Source of the DNA: Rhynochetos jubatus
Lineage: Eukaryota; Chordata; Aves; Eurypygiformes; Rhynochetidae
Length of the DNA stretch: 64,000 bases
Assembly: GCA_027574665.1 (NCBI GenBank)
Contig: CM050652.1
Location: 42,994,307 to 43,058,306, forward strand
Direction of reading: 5' to 3'
This document shows positions 24,575 through 36,330 of this stretch, piece after piece (positions within the stretch are counted from its first letter, which is position 1; each line of letters begins with the position of its first letter). Under the pieces are notes generated by a model, which did no database searches, was not told the origin of the DNA, and saw only the letters and a list, made by a program, of their open reading frames with translations. Made by a program: the position numbers and the translations under genes.

Positions 24575-27500
24575 TATTACATTGATTTCTAATTAATTCA
24601 CTAAGCAAGTACATTATTAATGAACAAATTATACATATTTCAGTAGAAGTGATGACCCATGAACATCATATGAATAATACCTCAGCATCTTCCACACCTT
24701 GAAACTTATTATTTAAAGACTAAAAGAAACAATAAAACAACTACAGAACAAGCCTAGTTCAGCACTGTTAATCAGAGCACATTTATAATTACTATAACTC
24801 TTATGACTTGTGATTCGTTGTAAGTCTTACAACAAAATCAATGGTATTTTTTCAATGTTTGTTTACAAGTCAACTAGTATAGGCAACATTTTCTACACAA
24901 TTTAAGCTTAGAGATGACTATGGCGAAATTTGCTCAAAAAAGTTGTAACTGAACACTTTCCTCTTTCTGCCACTCAAGAGATGAGTTACAGTTTCTAACT
25001 ACAATTACGAACCTTTTTAGTAGAGCACTCTTATGCTACAGAAAAAGACCTATTTTTACTCCAGTAAAATAAAAACTTAATGTTAAGTATTGTATTGTAT
25101 TTAGCAATTTTTACCTTTTTTTCTGGACTCAAGAGTCATGACCTAAATACAATAAACTCCTGTCATAAGGGAACATGCAGTGCAGACCCAAATACACTTT
25201 CCTTAGAGGCTTCCGCTGTCAACAGGCAGCTTTGGGAAGAATAAACAAGACCACTTGTGAACTAGATTCTTAATATCAGAAGACCTATTACACACAGCAC
25301 ACTTCTCAACTGTATGATCATGTAATTCTGAAAGTTTGGGGAAAAGTATTCAGACTCGTGGTTCATTCTTTGTGTGAATGATCCCACACAAAGTGAAATC
25401 TCTCCACAGTTAAGTCTGAAATAAAAACAGAAAGGGGTGTTCTGGGTCAGGTTCAGAGGTTAAGCAAACCTACTATGATATATGTCGTCTTTCATACCAG
25501 CTTCATCTTGAAAACTGTTTGGGGTTTTTACCCTGTCTTTGTCTAAGAAAGATGTATTCTGAATGTTATTCCTTGATAATTCAGGAATGAAATTCTTCTG
25601 ATGAATGATATATCTTTATTCATGGTATCTTATATTCATTGTTTCCTCCATCAACATTATTTTTGGCTTAGACCACTTCTTTCATGTTTACCTAGTTGCT
25701 CCTGCCTGTCCAAGAAAATTTACTAAATCATTTATATACCCTCTCAGCTCAGTTTTCCCAGATGAAAGAAAACTTCAGTCTTTTCATGCAGATGTTGTTG
25801 TCTCCTTGCTCTAGCAGTCTTTTTCTGAATCTCTTCCAACTAGAGATTGGCTCTCAATCACTATTGAGCCAAAACCCAGACAATAAGGTCAAACCACCCC
25901 TCAGTATAACTGCATTAATACTTACCTATTTCTAATAGAACTGTCTTACATAATATATCTCAGAATGATATTTTTCTTTTTTACACCCACCTTCCACTGG
26001 CTCCCTACAACCTTTCTATAATGTATGTTTTCCCTTTCTCCTACTGCTACCTAAAGAGTAAGAACACCATTTTTTGTTATTAAATGCTAGATACAGGGCC
26101 CTCATCTTTGTACCATGCAGCACCATCTCACCTCTGTTACTGTTGTTCTTATATAATATCATACTCATTCACTTAGCTGACTTCAACTCAGTTTTGTGTT
26201 AGCTAAAATTTCCACTAGCATGCTCCTTCTTGTGCTAAAATAAACAAAAATTGATCCCCAAACTAATCAGCTACTACTCATAGCCTCCTTCCATCCTGTC
26301 AATGTTACTGTACATCAGAATTTTCCCTCCATCTCTATTACTTACTTTACTAAATATCTTACTTTTTCATACTCACTTCACTTCTACTAGTAATTTAAAT
26401 GGCCATTTCAAAAGACACCTATTTTAGGGATATCATAATTCCCTAGTCTAGCAATTCTGGTATCAAAGAGTGATGTTGAGTTATTCTGCATAAACATAAT
26501 TTTGGTAAACCCTTGTCATATTTTTAAGTTAACTTTTTAACTCATTTTTAGTTTTTCCTCTAAAATAAGTTTTAAAGTCTTGTCTATTATTACATTTAGT
26601 CTAACTGGTCTGTAATTGCCTGCTTACTTTCTTCCTCTTTCCTTAAACATTGCTGTTCAGTTAAACACAGCTGTTCGTAAAGTTGACTGCTAATAAAACG
26701 GAAATAAAAATTACTTCAATTATAGCAATTAACAAGACAATTGTATTTCTGTAACTCAAAGATGCAGTTGTCTATACATTGTTCTGTTGCAGTATAGATC
26801 ACTATAAACACTTAGAGCATTCTATAGTCACACTTTGCATTTTGGCTACAGCATGAATAGCTGTAGCTGTGACGGCATTAACTAATATCTCAAGCTTCAT
26901 ATTTACTAATTATTTCCTACTTCCAACCAGACAAGATTTTTCAATGGCTCATTCATGACCCCAGTTTTAATGCAGGTTCTTTTTATTCAGATTCTATTTA
27001 TGAAAAGTGCAATGATTTTTCCAGATAGTGTTATTAACTGTTTAAGACAGTAAACAAAACCAGTGTCCTAATGAAAATGTTTCCGAACGTAACTGTGTCA
27101 ATACACACTTCCTATATGCAAAGCACTGTGTGAATTCTAAGAAATAACTGAATTTTGAAAACCACTCTAGAAATCAAGAGCTAAAAGAAATATATGCTGA
27201 TAAAGCAAGACTCGTTAGATGTCACATTATAACTAAATAATAATCATCATATAGTTATTGTATATTCGTGTATTCTACTCTTAAACTGAGTGAACACAGA
27301 ATTCTTCCTCTCCACAATAAAAATACTGGGTAGCATTTTGTCAAAGGGCTGCGTCAGGCAGTTAGCAATGCAAGCATGCCATTCATAAAACCATAAACAA
27401 ACAAAAAAAATTATAAAAGTACTATATAGAATATCTCAAGGCCAGAAAGGAAGCTAAATAGTATGGCAATTGCAAGGAAGTTATTTTCTTGCAAGCCTGA

Positions 27501-29150
27501 ATTATTAGAACGTTACATAATTAGGTCAGTGTTCCATACTTATAGAAACATATTTCTACAAAATTGAATTACTTATATGAAGATCTAGACAACCTAATTA
27601 ATGGGAAAAAAGTCTGGTTTTGCTTTAAAGTGTAAGTAGTATGTCATACAGCTTCTCATATGGGAAACCCACATCTCTACGTAGATATATGGATGAATGC
27701 TACGTGAAATATGCATTGTTAATGGCACATGCTAGTGCAACATTCACCTGACAGACCAATTACTTCTAAGAGGGTGTACAGCTATCATTCAAAACCAAAC
27801 AACACCATCATTTACTAGAAGAAATAAAGATTAAAACCACATCATGATCCAGTTCCTTAAAATTTCTGTTTATTTTAGGCTCCGTATCACATTTATGCTG
27901 AATATTATTTTCTTTAGCTAGTCTCCTGCATTTCAGCAGGAGTTTTGCTTACATGAGACACAGAAACATTAAGGCTTAGACACCTGCTAGTGCTCAACAG
28001 AAATACCTCACTGTGGGCTGAGAGTTCCTCTGTACTAACCAGCACACCGAATGGGGCTTCACAGATGTTGAACCTCCCCTCCAGTTTTCTAGCAAGAAAT
28101 CTTTGAATAAAGGATCTATGCTGTCTTTCACTTTTCTTTTACACACTTCTATGAAGTGACTGACATGGAAAAAAAGCTCAACTGCCCACTAATTAGAGGG
28201 AAAAAACAACAACAAAACAAACGAAAAAAAAATCCAACCTTGTTTTTACTGTATTTCAAGATCATTGCTACTCCTTTGTTTGACCGAAGCCAAGCGTCGT
28301 CATTCTTATTGCCGGGAGATAACGCTGAAGTTACAAATGCTATTCTTCAAATGATAGTCTCTCTCTTTTTCAGCCCTATCCCAAGATATTCCAATAAACT
28401 GCTAGGGTTAGCCCTTCTGCAACTGCTTCTGTTCCCTACTCCAGTGGGTGCTTTTTTCTTTTCCTGTCTTTAAGAACTTCCTCACTGATTTGAGTCATTC
28501 TTACCCCCTCCTTCTTCCAATCACACTCTAGCCACTGTCTAACAGGTACACCACTTTGCCCAGGCACTCATCAAACTCTTTTGGAAATAACAGCTGGGAG
28601 ATGCAAAGAAAATAACATGGAGAAAACCTGTGTTTTGTCTCATGGTATATTGCAAATCTCTGGCCAGATATACAGCCTGAACTAAGGTGTTGTTTTGCTT
28701 TTAATTCTAATATATTGAGTATATTGAGTTGGTTTTGTGTTTGTGTGTAGTTCACTAACCCACCTAACCTAGTTTCATTTGTTGTAATGTTATTTAGAAA
28801 CTCTTATCTGGAATAGAGTCTGTAGGAAACATACTCTTTCTTTTTTCTTCATTCCCACCATTAGATCATTAATATTTATGATCCCTCATGTGTTGTAAAT
28901 GCTAGAGCAACAGCCAAAAGAACCAGTAGCTACAGGCCTTCATCCTGCTCTCCTTGAAGTCAACAGCATTACTCCTTCTTACAACTTTGAAGACACATCC
29001 CAAAAAGGTCAAACCAGGTACTATTAAATCAATTGGAGTTCTGCAGCCAACCTCAATGGGAGCAGAATTTGGGCTTCAAAATAAATACTGATGAGTGTTA
29101 AAGTACGTGGCATTAAGTAGAAAATTGGTGAACACAGAAAAAAAATATTT
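24575..29150. other. Non-coding, first part of the intron after the PPFIA2 start exon
   Basis: AT-rich, no further PPFIA2 exon recognised on the minus strand. The 105-codon plus-strand frame at 28156-28473 is Lys/Leu-rich with no recognisable domain. Confidence 0.6.
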
Positions 29151-29161
29151 ATAAATACCTG
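29151..29161 (-). other. PPFIA2: Splice donor of PPFIA2 first coding exon
   Basis: On the minus strand the frame reads CTG CCT CAG followed by GTATTT. The CAG|GT junction lies between 29159 and 29158, and similarity to liprin-alpha-2 stops exactly there. Phase 0 agrees with the family, in which the next residues (DIES or EFAAL, depending on isoform) start a new exon. Confidence 0.85.
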
Positions 29162-29407
29162 AGGCAGTGCTGAGTTAAGCTGTCGCTGGAGGGAGTCTCT
29201 GTCATAGATGACATCCTGTAGGCGTTGCTGTGCAAGTGACAAGCTTTCCTGTGTCTCCCGAAGAGTGTCAAGGAGACGGTCCCTTTCATCCAGCATGTTC
29301 ACCATCAGCTGCTCGAAGTGAGAATCCGAGTCTGAGCCGCTGCTTTGGGACCCCCGTTGACTCATCGGGGTGTCCTCGTTTATCGTTGGCATCACTTCAC
29401 ACATCAT
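29159..29407 (-). CDS. PPFIA2: PPFIA2 (liprin-alpha-2), first coding exon, residues 1-83
   Basis: The minus-strand translation starts [19 protein letters not shown] and ends with [10 protein letters not shown] at a splice donor in phase 0. This matches the N-terminus of vertebrate liprin-alpha-2 as I remember it. The [19 protein letters not shown] stretch separates it from liprin-alpha-1, -3 and -4, which differ there. Residues 1-30 are a Ser-rich disordered head. Residues about 31-80 ([19 protein letters not shown] onward) are the start of the long N-terminal coiled coil. Liprin-alphas are presynaptic active-zone scaffolds: the coiled coil dimerises and binds RIM, ELKS/CAST, KIF1A and GIT, while three C-terminal SAM domains bind LAR-type receptor phosphatases, CASK and liprin-beta. 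Only the first 83 of roughly 1250 residues are here; the next exons were not seen and probably lie beyond the low-coordinate end. The open frame runs on upstream only into a T-tract with no ATG, so the first of the two Met codons (29405-29407) is the start. Confidence 0.95.
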
Positions 29408-29409
29408 TT

Positions 29410-29426
29410 CTTTAAAAAAAAAAAAC
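29410..29426 (-). other. PPFIA2: Splice acceptor of PPFIA2 first coding exon
   Basis: Read on the minus strand, a run of 12 T (29414-29425) is followed by AAAG, with AG at 29411-29410, and then only two bases (AA) before the ATG. The exon would therefore begin at 29409 with almost no 5' UTR of its own, so the leader must come from an upstream exon. The base before AG is A, weaker than the usual C or T. The assignment is inferred from the sequence alone. Confidence 0.65.
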
Positions 29427-31643
29427 ACAAATCAAGGAAAAGCTCTTCAGTAGAAAAACATTTGAGGGGATTTCATAAGAAGAATTAACTCTGTCACATG
29501 GACACAGTTAGTAGATTATTGCATTGTTCCCTCTTTCAACTTCGTGCTTTCAGTGTTAATCAGATGGTTGATAGACAGGGATTAAATACAGTGACTAATT
29601 CCACACAGCAAAGACTTTGAATGTGCTTCCTAAACTGAGAGAAGAATGGCTAGAAGGAGGTGGAGTGTAACAAAATATTTTAAATTATTAATAGTTGCAA
29701 ATAATGTTCTCTTAAAATGACAGAAAATACTTCCTCTGCAATTGTAGTCTCCTTTATCGTTGATTTTCTCCCCTCTCTTACTTAATGTCACTGTTGAATT
29801 GTCAGTATTGATGCCAACAGCTGCCATTAATTGTCAGATTTTGTCCTGCTCTAGGCATTTCTACAGTACAGCTCAGGCTAACCATTGATCCAGTATCATG
29901 CTGCCTTAACAATGCCAGGTTAATCTATTTTTCTATCTAGTTATTCCCACCCTCAGGGGAAATTATTCTTCAGTGAGCTCGTTCAGTGAGAGGTCAAGAA
30001 CTAGAAACTCTCTGCTAATTACCATACCTGTGATATCTTGTGCAAACTGAATTACCAGGGACAGAATCACTGTTGTTTGTTTCCTAAAACCAGTCCTGAG
30101 CAGACCAAATAATATCACCTAGTCCCATTCTCCAATTATAATACTTATGTAAATCTCAAAACCTCAGTTTGTGTATGGGGAGAAGATTATGCTATGAGAT
30201 ACTGGGTTCAGCAGATGAAAAAAAAAAAAAAAAGAAAAAACCCACAGAGATGTGACAGGTCTAAAACTCAGATTTTTTAAAAATAAAAAGACTGTTAATA
30301 ATAGATTATATCTACCCAAAGAAAGTCACACAAAGATTCAGAAATTGGTTTTCTAGTATGACTGAAGAAGTACAGCAGACACAACACACAGTTAAGGGTT
30401 AATTTCTGGAAATTCCTTTATTGTAGTAACTATTGGAAGCCTTTTATCTCAGCAAGTGGGATCAAGGTGCTTTTAGTTCATCCACTGGAAACTAAAATAT
30501 TTTACCTACGAGTTTTCTGTGCACCTTCTGGACTTGAACTTTGTCAACAACACATGTGGTTGACTCACTTCTACTGTTAAGTGTGCCATCATGTACCATT
30601 CTCACTATTTCTCTCTAAATACTATGATGGATTAGCTCTACATCTTCTTAAATCTGGTCTGTTTTCCAAAATAGGAAAATGGGACTTGTGAAAGTGGAAT
30701 TTATGAAAAATGGAAGATTTGTTAAGAAATATTAAAGAAAGTAACTTAAAGATAGGCCATACAGCAGGGAACAAACAAGCTAAGACACCTGTACTTAATT
30801 CATTAAAATCAATTCCTACCAAGACTAAGTCGCAAGCAATCCTTGTGCTAACACTGCTTGCTGGTAAGATTCACTGGGAAAATGACAGCTTCACTATGAT
30901 TAGCTGGCCTTGATCATATTCTTAAAGTTCATGCACAATATAGTATTCCTAATTTTCACTTTTTCAGTAGATGTGAAAACTAGCAAAATTGGTACCCAAC
31001 ACCGGTATTTCAGCCTGAATTATTAGCCTACTACTGCGTAGCTCTCAGAGGCAACAGCATCAGATGGGTCTTTATTCTGTTTTAAAAGTGTCTGGACTGG
31101 AGGCAAGGTAAAGGATTTTTCTGACTATTATCCACTTAGTAATTAGGTGCAAGAGAAACAGTTAATAGCTTGAAGTGATATATACTGAAAAGTTGCTCAT
31201 ATCTCCATTATATTTAGGTCTCCATTATATTTACTCAGGATTACCTGATTCAATGTTGCATATCTCCATTACTCATGAGGTTCAAAACTTTCTAGTCCAG
31301 AAACCTTTTCCTTTCCTAAACTATAGGCTTCCACTAGGAAGCACCACAAAGACTTTTCATATTGAGATGATGTTAATACATCAGTGCTTCCATCTCTATA
31401 AAAAAATTAAAGTTTCAAAGTGCTTGCATACCAACTGATCTTGGTACCTACCACTTTCTCTTCTGAGTATGGACAGCGTGTACTATAAGGCACCATAATG
31501 GGTAGTGACTAAACTCTGCAGCTGCACCAGAAAAAAGGACAGTTTGAATAAACTAGTACCCATCCTCCTACACTTCAATTTCACTGCAGAGGCAGAACAG
31601 CTTTTGGGGAGTTCTTGTTGATGTAACTGCTTTGTCCACTGTC
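29427..31643. other. Non-coding, proposed PPFIA2 intron 1, proximal part
   Basis: AT-rich sequence between the start-codon exon and the solo LTR. It holds the poly-A tract at 30.2 kb. No exon was recognised. Confidence 0.55.
30218..30240 (+). repeat. Poly-A tract
   Basis: 16 A, one G, then six A, inside the proposed PPFIA2 intron 1. No retroposed sequence was recognised before it. Confidence 0.9.
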
Positions 31644-31648
31644 CACAG
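31644..31648. repeat. Target-site duplication, left copy (CACAG)
   Basis: CACAG directly precedes the LTR start TGTTCT and matches the five bases directly after the LTR end. Confidence 0.8.
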
Positions 31649-32632
31649 TGTTCTGGGTTTAATTGGGATAGAGTTAGTTTTCCTCACAGTAGCTAGTATG
31701 AGGCTGTGTTTCGGCTGTGCTGAGAATACTGATAGCATACTGATGTTTTCAGTTGTTGCTAAGCAATGTTTATGTCAACTCAAGGACTTTTTCAGTTTCT
31801 GAACCTGCACCTGTGTTCCCAGTTTCTGCTCTACAAGAAGCTGGGAGGGGACACAAGCAGAACAGCTAACCCAAACTGACCAAAGGCACCTTTCCAGGCC
31901 GGGTGTGCCTAGGGACAAGTTTTCTCATACAACTATTTTAGCTGAGGATGTATGGGACCTACAGAAATGCTGGAGGGGGACTTTTTGCAGGGATCTGTGG
32001 TGATGGGACAAGGGGTAACAGGTCTGAATTGAAGGTGGGTAGATTTGGATTGCATACTGGGATGGGGTTCTTCACAGAGAGGGTGGTGGAGCACTGGAAC
32101 AGGTTGCCCAGAGAAGCTGTGGATGCCCCACCCCTGGGGGTATTCAGGGCCGGGCTAGATGAGACTTTGAGCAGCCTGGTCTAGTGGAGGGTGTCCCTGC
32201 CCATGGCAGGAGGATTGGAACTAGATGCTCTTTAAGGTCCCTTCCAACCCAAACCATTCTATGATTCATGCCAAAAGTTGAAGGTTGGGCCAGGGGGAGG
32301 CTCTCTCTTGGGCTCTGGCTCTCAGGCTCTCTCCAGCTCTAGCTCTCAATACTCAAGACCTGGCTGGGCATCAGTCAGCAGGTGGTGAGCAGTTGTATTA
32401 TTTGTTTTCTTTGCCATTATTTACATTACATATCACTAGTAGTAATATTCATATTATTAGTATTGTTAGTATCATTATTTTATTTCATTTACTTTCAATT
32501 ATTTAACTGTTTTCATCTCAACCCACAAGTTTCTTTGTCTTTTCCTCTGATTCGCCTCCTCCATGGGAGGAGGGGGAAAGTGAGTGAGTAGCTGCATGGC
32601 TCTTAGTTGCTGCCTGGGATTAAACCATGACA
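31649..32632 (+). mobile_element. Solo LTR fossil (ERVL-like), split by a CR1
   Basis: It starts TGTTCTGGGTTTAATTGGGA and ends with TTAAACCATGACA, the TG...CA ends of a retroviral LTR. The 5' half (to about 31905) includes 'gggaggggacacaagcagaa' and 'acccaaactgaccaaa'. The 3' half resumes after the CR1 with 'gtggtgagcagttgtattat' and 'catctcaacccacaagtttc'. Both match an LTR family common in birds that I recall as ERVL-like. It is flanked by a perfect 5-bp duplication, CACAG. There is no internal viral region. It lies in the proposed PPFIA2 intron 1, in antisense orientation. Moderate divergence plus the nested CR1 indicate an old insertion. Confidence 0.85.
31949..32268 (+). mobile_element. 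CR1 LINE fragment nested inside an LTR
   Basis: 'atgctggagggggacttttt', 'ggtggtggagcactggaaca', 'ggttgcccagagaagctgtg', 'cccatggcaggaggattgga' and 'ccattctatgattcatg' are a CR1 3' end. It interrupts the LTR fossil, whose sequence resumes after it, so the CR1 is the younger insertion. A 5'-truncated copy of about 320 bp, same orientation as the LTR. Confidence 0.92.
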
Positions 32633-32637
32633 CACAG
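32633..32637. repeat. Target-site duplication, right copy (CACAG)
   Basis: CACAG directly follows the LTR end CATGACA. A five-base duplication is typical of ERVL-class insertions. Confidence 0.8.
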
Positions 32638-32680
32638 ATATGTCAAGATGTGGGACTAACAGCATAGGGGAGCCACTGTC

Positions 32681-33020
32681 TTGCCTCTACAATCCTCTCA
32701 CAATGTTGTGGGAGTACATTTCACTCAGAAAGTGGCCATCACTCTGTGGAGTATCTCCACCCAGGTCCCACCTGTGGCTAAGCAGTGTGGTATGGCTAAG
32801 TTCACAGTGAGCAAAAGGATAACTAAAACATCCAAGGCCATCTGCCACTTGCTCAGGTTAATCATAACTTTCTAGTATGCAGCAGGTGGCCAGAGACTAA
32901 GGTCTCTGCAAGCCCATTCTTCAAGATCAAAGAAAATTCAAATTGTCACTGAACCTTTCCTGCCTCATGATCATTAACATCTCACGCTTCCTGCCTCAGG
33001 GGATTCCCACCTGTGAACCT
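32681..33020 (+). pseudogene. Possible relic of a PIF/Harbinger-like transposase
   Basis: The frame 32681-32875 contains KVAITLWSISTQVPPVAKQ, then CGMAKFTVSKRITKTSKAIC and HLLRLIITF. This resembles the N-terminal region of HARBI1/PIF-type nucleases as I remember it: (R)VAIALW, a gap, VAxQFGVGxSTV, then CRAI and a hydrophobic end. About 40 codons later, in a different frame, GIPTC resembles the GFPxC that precedes the first catalytic Asp in this family. The frame is closed by a stop after IITF, and the catalytic DDE region was not recognised, so any gene is dead. It lies just after the solo LTR. The resemblance is short and could be chance. Confidence 0.3.
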
Positions 33021-33979
33021 TCATCATTCAAGAAATTACCTCCAATGTCCTGCACATGCAGATCAACTTTATGGTCTGAATGGCGCAGCATACACTACCA
33101 CCGCCCACACACAGTGGCAGTGGTGCAATTTTTCATGCATGCTGGTGTGTGTGTGGGTAAAGGTAGGGAACCTCTGTGCAGGCTCCTGTTGCTACTTTAG
33201 CACCTTGTATTCAAACTAGACAGGAGGAGATTTTCCACAGTCATTATGGGGATGTGAGAATCCATGGGTTGAATGCTCACGGCAGTATTACAATATCTTC
33301 TCCCTCCAAGCTGCTGCATTCAGGGACAGGAGTGGATCATGCAGTGTGCTTATTTTGAAAGCCTGGGTTGCTTTATTCTGACATGCACAAACTTAGGCTA
33401 TGAGTAAGACCACAGAGAAGGCAGGGAATGGGTGGGCAGTTCTTGATGTAGGCAGTTGCTATTTGGAAGTTTTCTCGCACAGCTCACTGCCCCAGGAGAA
33501 TCTTTAAAAGGTAAAGCTGTCAGACTGGTGATTTACACTGCTTTCCAGCAGTCTGGAGATCAATGTCATCATTTCATTGGAACCACATGCATCCTCTCCC
33601 TTTCCCCGCTCAGCTTAGAGACAAATATAGAAAAGCAGCAGCCTAACCTGGACCTGAATAGGGGTGCTGGTATGGTGTGCCAGAAAGGGATGCACTGATA
33701 CTTAGTGAGGAGCAGGGGAAAGGGGAACCCAGAGCCATGTCCTCACATGGATCTTTTGTGGAAGCCAACAATGAGGACCCTGGAACAACTCTGAAGGGAA
33801 CACAGCTTCTCAGGATCTTCCAGGGTCATCAACCCAGAAAAAGGGAACAAAACTTCCATCACCTGCAGGTTTATTGTAGGGTTCCCAAATAAAGATTTCT
33901 TTCGATCTTCAAGAAAGACATATTTAAATGCTGGTCCGTTTCACTATGATTTGTGCCTTCTTGCCTTTAGAAAAGCGTC

Positions 33980-34001
33980 TTTTTTTTTTTTTTTTTTTTT
34001 T
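33980..34001 (+). repeat. Poly-T tract, 22 bases
   Basis: 22 consecutive T. On the minus strand this is a poly-A, possibly the tail of an old retrotransposed copy, but no parent sequence was recognised beside it. Confidence 0.9.
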
Positions 34002-36285
34002 AATTTTATCTGGCATTTATCATTCTTATACCTGCCAGCAGATGGGATGCTTTCAATGTCCCAAGGCTGCCACCATTTAACACAGTTCCCAAGAAATGCT
34101 GGCCTTCTTCCAGGACATGTTCAAGAAGAAAGTCACTTCCCCAGGACCTTAGTGCACCCTTTATAAAATTTTCTGCTTGATAGCAGGGAGGAATCAAAAT
34201 ACTGAGAATATCTGAAGAATTTTTAGAGGAATTATAAAAAGGAAAAAAGAAAAGGGAGGTTTATCAAGAAGTACTACAAAAACCCTAGGGTGAGTAAATC
34301 AGAGAAAGGACTTCAAACCTTTGAAAGTAAATAGAGAAATAAGTGTCAGCAAACAAACCGATCACAATTTAGTAGTAGAAGATTGGCAGCTGAGGATAAA
34401 CAGGAGGGCAGACATGCATTTGGTCCTTTATACAGCTAGTGAATCACGTCACAGAGTTACAAGAGTTCTTGAAGTTTCCAGAGCATTCTGACAGTGCATA
34501 TATATCAGACAACCCTTGGTTAACCACATGATGATGTGGTTCACACATGGGGTCAGGGCATTAGATTTAAGAGCAAGCTTCTAGTTTAATTATAGTTGAA
34601 AGGAAGTTAGTTTGCACACACTGAAAGCACACAGAGATCTAAGCCAACACAATACAGATGGAAACAACTGAGAGATTCACAGTAAAACATAAAATAAAAA
34701 TAGTATGGCTACGGTTAGGTCTGTTTGCTAATGTGGTCCTACCCTGAGTAATTTTAATTGTATTTTTCAATTTCCAGTGGGGGAAGAAACCAATTTCTGA
34801 TCTTCCTTCTATGTAAGTTTGAATTTTAAACCTAATTTGCGTGATTAAAAAAATGCCAAAACCCCAACAATTTTTACTCTGGTTTCACAATATAATCAAC
34901 TGAAATACTTCATACACTGAAAAAAGAAGGAATTACTCTAACTACCTACTCTTGACCCACTAATCTCAGACCATAAATCTGTGCCAAGGTAAAGTGTATT
35001 TCAAACAGGAAGGTTTTCAACACTTAAAGACATATCTCTAGTAAAATAACCCAAACCAGTCATTCTTTCTGTGAAAAATATATTTCAACTGTATTTCCAG
35101 GAGAGGCACAGCCACATTCACTGCAGCCATTCTTAAAGGTTCAGAATAAGGCTATTTGCAGGCCCACTTCCATTATATTTTATACCTACCATGCCACACG
35201 TTTTGTGGCTGATCTGTGAGTTTACAGAAGTTTTTATACATCTCAGATACATTTCACTATATATGCATGACTCAATTTTCATATAGACAGATCAGATGCA
35301 TCCTGGACTTACTGGATATGCATCAGTTCAGGAGTAACAGGTCCATGCATATGTGGCAGATATTTGTCACAAGTATACCATTTTTACTAATTCATGTATG
35401 TATCAATTCTACTCAGAAGAGAACTTAGCAGGATAAATAACAGATCATCTTTAAACTCCCTTTTTGTCCTCCACTATTACTGCTTCAAAGACTGGTTAGG
35501 CTCACAGGACTTTATTTTCTAAACTGTAACTTTTGGATGGACTAAATACAGTCATAAACTGACATGGATATTCTATGTTTTCTAATTGTGTTTATCAGCC
35601 AGTGGTTTCAGATCCTGCTTCCCTGTCTTACACCTGACTGTATATAACTACATATAACCAGAGACAGCACCAAAACATCAAAGATCAGGAAGATGTTTCC
35701 CAGCCCTCTACTCTTCTGAATTGGTCTTACAGAGTGTAATATGTCGTTAGTTCCTCATTCAACTCCACGCGCACACTGAGATCAGATGCAAAAGTATGTT
35801 CATCGAGTCTGTGCACACATTTTAATCTCTGTACCAAAGGCAGACCAAATGATTTTGGTTTAAACAAAAGAAAGGTTTGAAGAAAGATTTTAACGCTTTA
35901 CATTTTTTCACCTATGCTGTGAATCACAGTAAAGTAAATAATGAAAAAATATTTTTAGAATAAAGATTGAAACACTGTTGAAGCCTAACTTGGTGGGGAA
36001 ACATATGTACAGTATGACAGTAGTTAAGTGCTATGTGGTCCCTCTAGAGTAACAAGAGAAGAAGCAGTAAATATCATTAAATATTCTTTCCCAAAATTCC
36101 AACATTAAAGGTGTTTCTAGTCAAGATCATAATCTGTTATCAAGTCAACGTTTATAATATACAGAAACACATGATGTGCTTGGTACATTTAGGAAGTTTT
36201 CTGACTAAGTCATTAATGAGAAATAAAAAGATGAATACATAATATTCCATCAGGAAAAAAAAAAAGCTTTCCTAACACCATTCTC

Positions 36286-36330
36286 TAAAAAACAAAACAA
36301 ACAAACCCACAAACAAACACAAGAAACACA
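36286..36330 (+). repeat. (CAAA)n-like simple repeat
   Basis: 'aacaaaacaaacaaacccac' then 'aaacaaacacaagaaacaca': an imperfect CAAA array. Confidence 0.75.

Noticed and set aside
1-29158. Further PPFIA2 exons (for example those coding EFAALTKEL or LECLVSRHERS)
   Set aside because: I looked for their reverse complements and did not find them. Short exons could be missed by eye; a spliced alignment of the chicken protein would settle it.
29426-29428. Extended N-terminus of the PPFIA2 exon (seven extra residues, FFFF-rich)
   Set aside because: The codon at this position is GTG, and the stretch is the T-tract of the splice acceptor, so translation starts at the ATG at 29405-29407.
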